Source: Winogradskyella bathintestinalis (lineage in GTDB: Bacteria > Bacteroidota > Bacteroidia > Flavobacteriales > Flavobacteriaceae). Taken from it: a stretch of DNA of 64,000 nt. The notes under the pieces were generated by a model that made no database searches, had not been told where the DNA came from, and saw only the letters and a program-made list of their open reading frames with translations. Where the stretch lies: assembly GCF_030407435.1 (NCBI RefSeq), contig NZ_JASDDK010000002.1:404702-468701 (forward strand). The letters run 5' to 3'. Shown here piece after piece: positions 18,038 through 26,871 of this stretch. Every line of letters begins with the position of its first letter. Within the stretch, counting starts at the first letter, position 1. Position numbers and translations under genes: made by a program.

Positions 18038-19261
18038 TTAATTTTCATATAGGTTAACAAAATGATCTATCATACGCTTATTTGAAAAATTTTTGACTAC
18101 AAATTCTCGGGCTTGCTGGCTCATAATTTGATATCTATCAGAATCTTTTAGTAGCTCTACTATAGCATTGGCATACGCTTCCACATTCTTTTCTGGCACT
18201 AAAAAACCTGTTTCACCATCCACTATGGTATAAGGAATGCCTCCACTATTAAATGCCACAACAGGCAATCCCATAGCTTGTGCTTCTGCAGTTACTACCC
18301 CTTGTGTTTCACACCTCCCTTTAGCATTTGTAATAGAACTCATTAAATAGATATGGTGCTCTTGTAATGCCATTTTTATCTCATCTTGACTTTTTTTACC
18401 AACCAAATCCACATGTTTATTAAGATTTAAAGCTTGAATCTGTTCTTGTATTTGGTTATACAATTCACCTTCTCCCACAATAGTATAGTGAATATTCATC
18501 CCTTTATCTACTAAAAGCTTAATAGCTTTAATAGCAAAGGCAAACCCTTTAAACTCAATAAGTCGCCCAACAGAAATTAGTTTTAGTTTACTTTTAGTGG
18601 GCAACATTTTTGTTTGGTCACTTTTAAAATAATCCACATCAATGGCCATCCGTATTACACGCAATTTCTCTCCGTTACAACCTAGTGTCATTAGTTTAGT
18701 TTTCAAATATGGCGTATTTACCGTCACATAATTTGATACGTTAAACAATATCTTATATGTACTCTGCAACTGTTTTAATTCGTTTTCATTCTTAAAATGA
18801 GCATCGTGCCCATGAAACGTCGTAATTACTTTCGCTTTTAATAAGCCAGTCTTCGTCATTTCTGCAATACCTGTACCCATCATAGCGTATTGTATATGAA
18901 ACACATCAATGTCTTTTAATTGACGATAAAACTTTAGTAAAAATGGCCAATTGAGAATGCGATGTTTTAAGGATACTTGTACTGGCTTTATCCAAAATTT
19001 AAAATTTTTAATTAAAGGAATCAACCCTGTAACTAGTTGCTTGAATTTGGTTTTAGGAATTTTATAATCTAAAACTATAGTGTTACTAAGCAAGTCGTGC
19101 TTTTCTATAAGATTGCGTTGAGACGATTGTTCTATTGCACCCAATGTGTGAGTTAATATACATACGGAATACCCTTGCATTTTTGCGCCAACAATCTGAT
19201 TGACCACAAATGTTTCTGAAACAGAAGGAAAACTATGGACTACAAAGCAGATGGTTTTCAT
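18038..19261 (-). CDS. Glycosyltransferase family 4 (WcaL/AmsK-like)
   Basis: This is a 407-residue GT-B transferase. The N-terminus CFVVHSFPSVSETFVVNQI is the hallmark of WcaL/AmsK-type exopolysaccharide transferases. FHGHDAHFK (149-157) is their conserved acceptor-domain loop. The donor domain has SVGRLIEFKG (230-239), VGEGELY and E-x7-E in ETQGVVTAEAQAMG (E318 and E326), then TGFLVPEKN. Length is typical. It is on the minus strand, 32 bp from the GT2 gene upstream, and so is part of the main transcript. Confidence 0.93.
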   Translation of the reverse strand: MKTICFVVHSFPSVSETFVVNQIVGAKMQGYSVCILTHTLGAIEQSSQRNLIEKHDLLSNTIVLDYKIPKTKFKQLVTGLIPLIKNFKFWIKPVQVSLKHRILNWPFLLKFYRQLKDIDVFHIQYAMMGTGIAEMTKTGLLKAKVITTFHGHDAHFKNENELKQLQSTYKILFNVSNYVTVNTPYLKTKLMTLGCNGEKLRVIRMAIDVDYFKSDQTKMLPTKSKLKLISVGRLIEFKGFAFAIKAIKLLVDKGMNIHYTIVGEGELYNQIQEQIQALNLNKHVDLVGKKSQDEIKMALQEHHIYLMSSITNAKGRCETQGVVTAEAQAMGLPVVAFNSGGIPYTIVDGETGFLVPEKNVEAYANAIVELLKDSDRYQIMSQQAREFVVKNFSNKRMIDHFVNLYEN

Positions 19262-19292
19262 AATTTCTATAAATAATCTTTATAACTGCAGA

Positions 19293-20258
19293 TTAATTCC
19301 TTTTTAATAATCCCCAAATAGGCTGTAAAAATGTATATAATTTAGTTCCATTATACAACCCAAATCTATTGATAAAGATCCAATAATACTTTTTTTTACT
19401 TAAAAAAGAAGGCGCCTTAATTCTATCAAAGTTTTTAGCAGCGCGTTTGGCTAAATTTGGATAATTCTTTTTTATGCGTTTGTATTGCATGTAATACATT
19501 CGCTTAGGATAACTCATTAATTTCACATCATTACATGAACATAATAATGTTTCTATTTTTTGATAACTGTTAAATGATGCTTCTATTTTTAAAACACTAT
19601 TCAACTTACCCAAACTATTAGGTGTACGCCTATAATAGGCTAAATGTTCATTACAACAAACCACACGTATCGCATAAAATAAAACTCTCGAAAAATATTC
19701 ACCATCATTATTATTTATAATATCAACATCCCATAGCCCAGCCTTATCAACTATATCTCGTTTAACTAGCCATGACAAGGTATTTATAAACCAATTGTCC
19801 ATTCCAAAACTTGACATTAGCTCCTTACCTGTTCGCATTGTACCATGATCTAACCTTGAAAATTTAAATTCATCTTGGTAATCATTGATGCTAACTTTAA
19901 AATCAATCCAAGGCGAATAACAAATATCAGCATCATGTAACTGCATTAATTGTAGCTGTTTTTCTATTTTAGATTCATGAAGAATATCATCGGCATCTAA
20001 AAACTGAATGTAATCTCCATTCGCCTTACTTAAGCCATAATTACGAGCACTAGACGCTCCACCATTTTTTACTCGATAACAGGCAATTCCTTGCTTTTCA
20101 AAATTAGTAAACATGGTTTCAGTACCATCAGTTGAGCCGTCATCTATTACTATAATTTCAATTAGTTTATAGGTTTGGTTTAAAGCACTATTGACTGTCT
20201 CTTTTAAATATTTTTTTGAATTATAGGTTGGAATGATAATACTTACTAATGGTTGCAT
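19293..20258 (-). CDS. Glycosyltransferase family 2
   Basis: This is a 321-residue GT-A enzyme with all canonical elements: SIIIPTYNSKKYLKETVNSA (strand and helix 1), VIDDGSTDGT (38-46), GGASSARNYGLSKANG and the metal-binding FLDADDILH (DADD at 88-91). A tryptophan-bearing acceptor segment (DNWFINTLSWLVKRD) follows. The C-terminal 60 residues are basic and may contact the membrane. It lies between a GT4 gene and another GT2 gene, with short spacers. Confidence 0.92.
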   Translation of the reverse strand: MQPLVSIIIPTYNSKKYLKETVNSALNQTYKLIEIIVIDDGSTDGTETMFTNFEKQGIACYRVKNGGASSARNYGLSKANGDYIQFLDADDILHESKIEKQLQLMQLHDADICYSPWIDFKVSINDYQDEFKFSRLDHGTMRTGKELMSSFGMDNWFINTLSWLVKRDIVDKAGLWDVDIINNNDGEYFSRVLFYAIRVVCCNEHLAYYRRTPNSLGKLNSVLKIEASFNSYQKIETLLCSCNDVKLMSYPKRMYYMQYKRIKKNYPNLAKRAAKNFDRIKAPSFLSKKKYYWIFINRFGLYNGTKLYTFLQPIWGLLKRN

Positions 20259-20340
20259 TCGTGGATTTTAATGATATTAAAAGAGTAAAATTAGCGGAAT
20301 ACTTTTACATACTAAGATTTACAATATAAAATACAGCTAA

Positions 20341-21333
20341 TTATGAAAAACTCTCATCTAAAAATCTGATTTTATAATAATTCTTAATGCGATAAGGAAG
20401 TTTTTTTTGAAAAATCATAGAAAATAAACTTAAAAAAAGTAATATTAAAAAGTCACCAAAACTTATTAAACCATATTTAAACATTTTATAATTTACGGAA
20501 TTCACCTTTTTTAAAAAGCCCGCTTTTAAACAAATAAAAATTTGTTTGAAGTAAAATTGTTTAAGATTTGCACACGCAAATTTATTCCCAACGAAAGAAG
20601 GAATTACTCCTTCAACAATTAAAAGTCTATCATAATATAACTTATTATTTACTTTATTTCTTTTGGTAGTATTAAGTCCATGCATTCTAAAGTAATTTAA
20701 AGCGTCATCTAAAAAATAAATTTTAGATTTTAAGGCAATCTGTATATAAGCATATCGGTCTCCTGTGTTCCTAAAATTCTCCAAGTCAATCAGATTAATA
20801 CTTTCTAAAATCTTAGTATTAAACAAGACTCCACTAGCATTAGGGATAGATTGCTCTTTAATTAAGTAGTTAGAAATATCCTCTAAGGATTCTATAGTAA
20901 AACCAGTAGTTTTAGAAGCTGGTTTCATCTTTTTTTCCTTTAATTTATCATCCTTATTAATAACTTCTGAAGCCACGAAAACTAGCCCTAAATCTTGTTT
21001 AGATTCAGCAAATTTAACCGTTTCTTCTAAAAAGAAGGTATGTGCAACATCATCACTTTCTGCAATCCAGATATACTTGCCTTTTGCCAATTCAATACCT
21101 TTTTTCCATTGCTTAAAAGGACCGCCTGAATTGACCGTATTCAATATAACATGACTAACATTAGGATGGTTTTGGTAAGTTTTTAATATATCTGCGCTAC
21201 CATCAGTTGAAGCATCATCGAGCAGTATCACCTCAAAATCCTGATAGGTTTGGTTAAAAACAGAATCTAAACGTTGCGGTAAATAATTAATATGATTGAA
21301 ATTAGGGATGATTATGGAAACTTTAGGTGCCAT
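20341..21333 (-). CDS. Glycosyltransferase family 2
   Basis: This is a 330-residue GT-A enzyme: VSIIIPNFNHINYLPQRLDS, LLDDASTDGSADIL (38-50), NTVNSGGPFKQWKKGIELAK and the acidic site WIAESDDVAH (ESDD at 92-95). The NSGGPFKQW block is typical of WbbL/rhamnosyltransferase-like and O-antigen GT2 enzymes, but donor assignment is not safe. A long hydrophobic helix near residues 285-305 may anchor it. The gene overlaps the upstream GT4 gene (start 21333 against stop 21323) by 11 bp, indicating translational coupling. Confidence 0.92.
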   Translation of the reverse strand: MAPKVSIIIPNFNHINYLPQRLDSVFNQTYQDFEVILLDDASTDGSADILKTYQNHPNVSHVILNTVNSGGPFKQWKKGIELAKGKYIWIAESDDVAHTFFLEETVKFAESKQDLGLVFVASEVINKDDKLKEKKMKPASKTTGFTIESLEDISNYLIKEQSIPNASGVLFNTKILESINLIDLENFRNTGDRYAYIQIALKSKIYFLDDALNYFRMHGLNTTKRNKVNNKLYYDRLLIVEGVIPSFVGNKFACANLKQFYFKQIFICLKAGFLKKVNSVNYKMFKYGLISFGDFLILLFLSLFSMIFQKKLPYRIKNYYKIRFLDESFS

Positions 21334-22468
21334 GTAATTCTGTTTCTATAATATTATATAATTGAGGACAAATGTGCTTTGGTGTAAACTTGCCGAACTC
21401 CTCTTTATTTATATTACCATGCTCTTTAATTAATACGCGTTGGTGGAAATAAATCATAATTTTTTCGGCCATAGCTTTAATATCTAAATAAGGTACTATG
21501 AACCCACCTCCTTGTTCTAAGACTTCGTTAGTTCCTACTGCTTGATCAAAACTAATTATGGGTTTGCCTAGCAAACCAACTTCGATACAAACTAATGGAA
21601 AAGGATCTTCTCTGGATGGCATTAAGAATACATCAAAATCATTAAAATAAATACTAGTACTGTTTACTTCGCCTATAAAATTGACACAATCTTCAAGCCT
21701 TAATTTTCTTATATCTTCTTCAATTATATGTTGACTTTTTCGAGACAAACGACCTACCCATTGAAAAATAATTTTAGCTTCTGGATAATGCTCTTTTATA
21801 TGGCTAGCAACTAACAAAAATATATCGTAACCTTTTCTCCAATGGACTGTACCAGATGCCCCAACCACAAAATTAGAGAGTTCCTTCTTAGGCTGTAACT
21901 TTAGTGGCACCTCTATTTGTGCACATTCATAGACCACATTAATAATATTTTCATTTACATCCCAATTTTTAATTAGGTTTTCTTTCACTATTTTTGCTGG
22001 TACTATAATTTGCGTAATGTGTGGTAAGTAAACATTTAAATTAGGCAAATAACTTTTTATAACAACCTCAAGCTCATGAACATGAGAAATGACCTTACTT
22101 TTACTATATAATGATTTTAAACGAATAGCAATTGGTATAGATAGAATAGTGTTAGCATAAATAATATCATACTGTCTGTTAGCTATATTAGTTAAAATAA
22201 CGTCTTTTCTATTTCTTGGGCTACGAATATGTATTTTATTTAGAACACGCTCTAAATAGTACAACGCTCCACTTTTGGTTTCTAAAGCATAATTATAATA
22301 GCTTGAACAATTTGCTTTAAAATCCTCTTCCATATTACCCCCTTTTAATGCTAAAACATCTACTGTAATATTAGAATGATGCACTTTTAACCATCGTAAA
22401 AAATGAAGTACCACCATAGGTGCGCCTGTTCTTGTAGTATCGTGGGTTATTACTAAAAGTTTATTCAT
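21323..22468 (-). CDS. Glycosyltransferase family 4
   Basis: This is a 381-residue GT-B transferase. LVITHDTTRTGAPMVVLHFL (acceptor loop, 5-24) and SHVHELEVVIKSY (128-140) are typical of a GT4 subgroup in Bacteroidota O-antigen loci. The donor domain has GASGTVHWRKGYDIF (203-217), FQWVGR and SREDPFPLVCIEVGLLGKP (E287 to E296), which takes the place of the standard E-x7-E region with one extra residue, D288 probably aligning with the first Glu. It overlaps both neighbours (11 bp downstream, 8 bp upstream), so it sits in a tightly coupled run. Confidence 0.9.
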   Translation of the reverse strand: MNKLLVITHDTTRTGAPMVVLHFLRWLKVHHSNITVDVLALKGGNMEEDFKANCSSYYNYALETKSGALYYLERVLNKIHIRSPRNRKDVILTNIANRQYDIIYANTILSIPIAIRLKSLYSKSKVISHVHELEVVIKSYLPNLNVYLPHITQIIVPAKIVKENLIKNWDVNENIINVVYECAQIEVPLKLQPKKELSNFVVGASGTVHWRKGYDIFLLVASHIKEHYPEAKIIFQWVGRLSRKSQHIIEEDIRKLRLEDCVNFIGEVNSTSIYFNDFDVFLMPSREDPFPLVCIEVGLLGKPIISFDQAVGTNEVLEQGGGFIVPYLDIKAMAEKIMIYFHQRVLIKEHGNINKEEFGKFTPKHICPQLYNIIETELHGT

Positions 22469-23378
22469 AACAAAGTTTTATGTTAATTTGTTTAAACATT
22501 TTCAATAGTTTAAACTTCCAATAATTAATTTTATCTCCTTCTTTTCTATATAAAACCATTAAATTTGAATAAGCCTTTATATACTTTTTAAGAATATGTT
22601 TTTTATATAACATTTCACATAAAAGATTTTTTTTTATTATTGTTATAAACGTAATATGTTGTTTAAAAGCGGAAATTAATGTTTTAGAATTTTCCTGCAA
22701 ACTTCCATGAACACCACCTGCATGTATTCGGTAAACTCCCATGATATCTTTTAAAACATATCCCTTTTGGTTGTTAGAATTTTTTAAAACAAATAAAATC
22801 AATCCTAAATCACCAAATGGTAATTGTTGAAACCAAGAAGGAACGGGGTTAAATAATTCAGCTTTAAAAAGTATAGAACAGGTAGCCGTTTTATTATTTT
22901 GAATGTAGTCATAAATAGAATAGGTATGATTTTTCAATACATTTGGAATAACTTTTTGTGTTTCTTTATTAAGTGTATTTAATTCAAGAACATTATGAAA
23001 ACATATACCATAATCCTGATTATTCTCTAAAAAATCAACTTGCTTCTGCAACTTCAAAGGATCTGTCCAATAATCATCGCCTTCGCATAAGGCTATATAT
23101 TTGCCTTGGGCTCTTGGGTAATTATACGTTTTACTTATAGAAACACCCTTTGAATATTGATTTTCTTTTTGATAAATAGGCTTTATTATATCTGGATATT
23201 GCTTTTCATATTCCCTTATTATAGTTGCTGTTTTATCAGTAGAAGCGTCATCATGTATTAAAATCTCAAAATCAAAATTGGTTTGCTGCATTAAAAAACC
23301 CTCTAAACATTTCTCAATATATTTTTGATGGTTATAGGTAATACAGCACACACTTACAATAGGATTAGACATAATCAT
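22461..23378 (-). CDS. Glycosyltransferase family 2
   Basis: This is a 305-residue GT-A enzyme: VSVCCITYNHQKYIEKCLEG, ILIHDDASTDKTATIIREYE and the signature LCEGDDYWTDPLKLQKQV (EGDD at 99-102), which defines a GT2 subgroup common in capsule and O-antigen loci. Two in-frame ATGs lie at the start (MIM), and either is possible. The first overlaps the upstream acetyltransferase gene by 14 bp and the second by 8 bp. The last 60 residues are very basic (KYIKAYSNLMVLYRKEGDK), suggesting membrane contact. Confidence 0.92.
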   Translation of the reverse strand: MIMSNPIVSVCCITYNHQKYIEKCLEGFLMQQTNFDFEILIHDDASTDKTATIIREYEKQYPDIIKPIYQKENQYSKGVSISKTYNYPRAQGKYIALCEGDDYWTDPLKLQKQVDFLENNQDYGICFHNVLELNTLNKETQKVIPNVLKNHTYSIYDYIQNNKTATCSILFKAELFNPVPSWFQQLPFGDLGLILFVLKNSNNQKGYVLKDIMGVYRIHAGGVHGSLQENSKTLISAFKQHITFITIIKKNLLCEMLYKKHILKKYIKAYSNLMVLYRKEGDKINYWKFKLLKMFKQINIKLCYE

Positions 23379-23823
23379 AATTTAATAAAAACTTATTATC
23401 ATCCTGGTTTATAATATAAAAGTCATTCAATTTATAAAACTTTAAAGCCTTTTTATTCTCTTTAAATACTTCTAATGAAATATTTAAAATATTCATTTTT
23501 TTATATTTCCCTATTAAATAGGTTAATAAATTAAAACCAATTGAATTTCCAAAATAATTATAGTCTACACTTAAATTACTTATATATATTTTATCTTCTT
23601 TCTTGTAATAAGCTAATAAAGCGATTAAATAAGAACCATCCCAAACCTCAAGCCGATTTGCAGACTTAATAAGTTTTTTTGAATACATGTCAATATCAAC
23701 GTATGATGAAAGTTTGGGTTTAAAGTACACATCACATTTATTTAAATGATCTTTTACACTAACCTCATCACTTCTGTTTAATTCTATATTAGACAATCTC
23801 ATAGTCTTTAAATAAAAATTCAT
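23365..23823 (-). CDS. GNAT-type N-acetyltransferase
   Basis: This 152-residue protein has the GNAT layout: the beta4 strand ISNLSVDYNYFGNSIGFNLL in place of the acetyl-CoA loop (normally Q/R-x-x-G-x-G/A), then a helix, and the C-terminal VFKENKKALKFYKLNDFYI, the very typical N-x-x-A-x-x-F-Y block. The pyrophosphate loop is degenerate, so acetyl-CoA binding is plausible but not certain. The start overlaps the WbqC-like gene by 35 bp; an alternative ATG at 23802 would shorten the overlap to 14 bp. Next to a DegT aminotransferase it probably N-acylates an amino sugar. Confidence 0.7.
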   Translation of the reverse strand: MNFYLKTMRLSNIELNRSDEVSVKDHLNKCDVYFKPKLSSYVDIDMYSKKLIKSANRLEVWDGSYLIALLAYYKKEDKIYISNLSVDYNYFGNSIGFNLLTYLIGKYKKMNILNISLEVFKENKKALKFYKLNDFYIINQDDNKFLLNYDYV

Positions 23824-24502
23824 TAACCTCGTCTGAGGAATTAAACATCAATACATCAATTATAGACAAATGTGATTGAAAATCTGGAATATTTTGTTGA
23901 TATAAAGTCGGTTTAAACTTTAAAAAACTCAAACTAATATTATAAATTTCAAAGTCCTCTTTTCTATAAAGCTGAATTCCTCCTTCTGGATTAATATAAT
24001 GATTTGCTTCTAAAGCTTTACACAAGGCTATAACCTTTTTTTCAGACTTTAGACCATGATCAATATCAATACTAGAAGATATCCGAATCTTAGTATCAAT
24101 TTTTAAAACGTCGCATAGAATGCGAATGGAGTTTAAGTTAAATTCAAAAAGATTATTTGAATTGTAAGACATTAACTTTTCAATAACAGGAAATACATTA
24201 TCATAATAAGGAGCTTTGCAATATGCATTCTGTATTCTTGCTAAGATTTTATTTTTATGCTTTTCAAAATCGTCAGCTAAAAACCTGTCCTTAACATGTA
24301 AGTAATCAGAATCTTTTTTTAAAGGAAGTGTTATATATTTTGGCTTACCACCTTCAAGGATCCTATTTCTATGAAACCACCCCCTTTTTGTAAATTGAAT
24401 ATTATCGTAAATAACAAACTCATCTACAGAATTAATAAGCTGAAAATATCCTAAATAAGGCAAAAAATAAGGTTGCATTACTGCAATTTTTTTATTTTTC
24501 AT
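23789..24502 (-). CDS. WbqC-like family protein
   Basis: This 237-residue protein opens KIAVMQPYFLPYLGYFQLI, followed by DEFVIYDNIQFTKRGWFHRN, which are the defining blocks of the WbqC family (the MQPxYxPxxGYF motif). Members are frequent in O-antigen and glycopeptide-like clusters next to DegT aminotransferases. Their chemistry is not settled; roles in amino-sugar acylation or peptide-like bond formation have been suggested. It starts directly at the end of the pyruvyltransferase gene (no spacer) and overlaps the acetyltransferase. It belongs to the amino-sugar group at 23.4-26.9 kb. Confidence 0.88.
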   Translation of the reverse strand: MKNKKIAVMQPYFLPYLGYFQLINSVDEFVIYDNIQFTKRGWFHRNRILEGGKPKYITLPLKKDSDYLHVKDRFLADDFEKHKNKILARIQNAYCKAPYYDNVFPVIEKLMSYNSNNLFEFNLNSIRILCDVLKIDTKIRISSSIDIDHGLKSEKKVIALCKALEANHYINPEGGIQLYRKEDFEIYNISLSFLKFKPTLYQQNIPDFQSHLSIIDVLMFNSSDEVNEFLFKDYEIV

Positions 24503-25801
24503 CTAAAATAATGTTTTCAACATTTCAAAATTTTTAGAACTCAAAGATTGTACCTTAGGAATGTTAATTTCCAAACTGTTTTTTACATCCTCTATATTAC
24601 TCCAAACTTCATCTATTTTTGCTATTAAATCATTCACCTTATCTGGAGAAGCAACAAAGCTTTCTTGCCCTGCAACAGCCGCAAAACCTCTTAATTTATG
24701 TGCTTTAGGTTCATGTCCATAATCTATAACAACAGTTGGAACACATTGACTCATTGCTCCAACAGCTGCGTGTACTCTTCCACTAACAACCATATCAAAC
24801 TGTCCTAAAAGAGATTTTGTTTGCCAAGCATCATAAACACCATTAAGCAAATGAACATTATGTATCTTTTCTCTTTTATCAAGCACAGATTTTAGCTGTT
24901 TCATTATAGGGTAATCCCTGCCGTGGATTAATTGAAACGTTTCTGGTGGTAAAGGAAAACCATTAGAATGTGACATTAAATAAATATCCACATCCTTATT
25001 TTTTTTACTAAATTCTTCTATTGCTTCAGCAAAAACGAGATAATCAGAATCTGGCCTAGGCCATTTATCAAATGGACCTTCGGTAAAATTCCACCCGCAA
25101 ATTAAAAACCCTATACTTTTTCGTTTATGAGATAAAATATTGTCTAACTCACGAAAGCCATTTAGCTTCTCTTTTGAAGCAGGTTCAAATCTAAAAGCAG
25201 GACAGGCCAGGCTATATGTTTTAGAAGTATCAAAGCCATAATTATTTAATAACCCTTTACTTATAAATTCTCGGTTAGTAACCAAATCAAAGTTTTTATA
25301 GACTTCTTTTGCAAAATCTATATGTTCTTTGTTTTTAAAAGGTCCCGGAGAACCAGCAATCATAACGGTCTTTTTCGCATATATCTGAGTCACCCTATCT
25401 TTAATTAAACCAACTAAAAATCTATCTTTACCTAAAAAATCAGCATTATCACCCCAAATATCTCCGCTGAAATCAATAACTAAATCCATTTCTTTTACAA
25501 GATCAATGTAAGGTGTAGATTCAGGAATACCCGTTATTAAATATTTTTCAGCAATTGTTAATTCATGATTTGCTTTTTCTAAATCGTTTTCCCAAGAATA
25601 ATATAATTCCATGGGTAAAGATTCGATATTTTCATCAATACAAAATCGATTTGACATTTGAAAGGTCGTACTAATTGTTGCATTAGGAAACTCCTTGTGA
25701 AGCAATCTAAAAAACGGTTCCATAATATAGTAATTACCTATATTACCAAACTCCATTCTGCCCCAATGCAGCGTGCACTGACCTATAACAAGAATTTTCA
25801 T
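24503..25801 (-). CDS. Polysaccharide pyruvyltransferase family protein
   Basis: This 432-residue protein belongs to the CsaB/WcaK-type family, which adds pyruvate ketals to sugars from phosphoenolpyruvate. Seen here are the N-terminal GQCTLHWGRMEFGNIGNYYI, the acidic block VIDFSGDIWGDNADFLG, the pyrophosphate-like AGSPGPFKN, and the signature SGRVHAAVGAMSQCVPTVV (S340, R342, H344), which is conserved in the family. It overlaps the aminotransferase gene by 4 bp. A pyruvate ketal would add a negative charge to the polymer, alongside the predicted sulfates. Some relatives have other roles, so the exact reaction is inferred. Confidence 0.85.
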   Translation of the reverse strand: MKILVIGQCTLHWGRMEFGNIGNYYIMEPFFRLLHKEFPNATISTTFQMSNRFCIDENIESLPMELYYSWENDLEKANHELTIAEKYLITGIPESTPYIDLVKEMDLVIDFSGDIWGDNADFLGKDRFLVGLIKDRVTQIYAKKTVMIAGSPGPFKNKEHIDFAKEVYKNFDLVTNREFISKGLLNNYGFDTSKTYSLACPAFRFEPASKEKLNGFRELDNILSHKRKSIGFLICGWNFTEGPFDKWPRPDSDYLVFAEAIEEFSKKNKDVDIYLMSHSNGFPLPPETFQLIHGRDYPIMKQLKSVLDKREKIHNVHLLNGVYDAWQTKSLLGQFDMVVSGRVHAAVGAMSQCVPTVVIDYGHEPKAHKLRGFAAVAGQESFVASPDKVNDLIAKIDEVWSNIEDVKNSLEINIPKVQSLSSKNFEMLKTLF

Positions 25802-26871
25802 ATATGATTATTAATAATTTCTGTAATTTTAATTAAGTCCTCCTCTTGTAAACCCACAAATAACGGTAAGCATAGTATTTTTTTTGATATATCACTAGCA
25901 ACTTCACAATTTCTCTTATTTATATACGGTAAATTCTCCAAGCTAGGATAAAAATAGCGCCTTGGAAAAACATCTATATTATTTAATTGCTTTAAGACTC
26001 TTAAAAGTGAGTCTTCACTATCAAAAACAATAGGAAAATAGGAAAAATTCCATAGGACATCCTCTCGTATTCTTAGTTTATCATATAATTCAAAATTAAT
26101 ATTTTCATTATAAAAATCTACTATTTTTTTTCTTTCTTCAATAATTGTTTCCATGTATGGGAAAACTGCTAAACCTAATGCTGCTTGAAGTTCACTCATC
26201 TTCGCATTAATGCCTAAGCCATGATATTCTTCTTTATTTTTATGACCAAAATTGTGATAATAATATAATCTATCATGTAATTCTTTAGACTGAGCAAACA
26301 TAGCACCACCTTCACCTGTATGAAACAATTTAGTTGCATGAAAGCTACAGGTACTAACATCTCCATATTCAAATATACTTTTGCCTTTGAAAGTTACTCC
26401 AAAACAATGCGCAGCATCATAAATAACTTTCAAATTGTGCTTTTTTGCAACTTGTTCAATATCCTCAACTGCACAAGGGTTTCCAAAGACATGGGTAGCC
26501 AAGATAGCTGATGTTTTATCTGTGATAGCAGCTTCTATTTTAGTTTCATCGATAGTTAGATAGTCTGGGTGAATATCTACAAATACCGGTTTGCAACCTT
26601 CCCAAACTATACTGCTAGTGGTGGCAACATAACTAAAAGGCGTGGTAATAATGTCTCCGGTTAATCCCAATGCTTTTATAGCAATTTGTATGGGTAAAGT
26701 ACCGTTTGTAGTTGCTATTATATGAGGAATATCTAAATACGTTTTTAATTTAGCTTCTAATTCTTGCACCAAAACTCCACGGTTAGTCATCCAACCTGTA
26801 TCCCATGCACGTTTTAAGATAGCATTATACTCTTCTTGTGTAGGTAAAAAAGTTTTGGTAATGTTTATCAC
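25798..26871 (-). CDS. DegT/DnrJ/EryC1/StrS sugar aminotransferase
   Basis: This 357-residue PLP enzyme is the length of the family. The PLP-binding lysine lies in SFHATKLFHTGEGGAMFA (K181). D152 in VIYDAAHCFG pairs with the pyridine nitrogen, and TTNGTLPIQIAIKALGL (55-71) contacts the phosphate. It transfers an amino group from glutamate to a 3- or 4-keto nucleotide sugar. FdtB/VioA-type relatives are usual next to GNAT and WbqC-like genes. No dTDP-glucose synthesis genes (rmlA, rmlB) occur in the window, so the keto sugar must come from elsewhere. It overlaps its neighbours by 4 bp on both sides. Confidence 0.93.
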   Translation of the reverse strand: MINITKTFLPTQEEYNAILKRAWDTGWMTNRGVLVQELEAKLKTYLDIPHIIATTNGTLPIQIAIKALGLTGDIITTPFSYVATTSSIVWEGCKPVFVDIHPDYLTIDETKIEAAITDKTSAILATHVFGNPCAVEDIEQVAKKHNLKVIYDAAHCFGVTFKGKSIFEYGDVSTCSFHATKLFHTGEGGAMFAQSKELHDRLYYYHNFGHKNKEEYHGLGINAKMSELQAALGLAVFPYMETIIEERKKIVDFYNENINFELYDKLRIREDVLWNFSYFPIVFDSEDSLLRVLKQLNNIDVFPRRYFYPSLENLPYINKRNCEVASDISKKILCLPLFVGLQEEDLIKITEIINNHI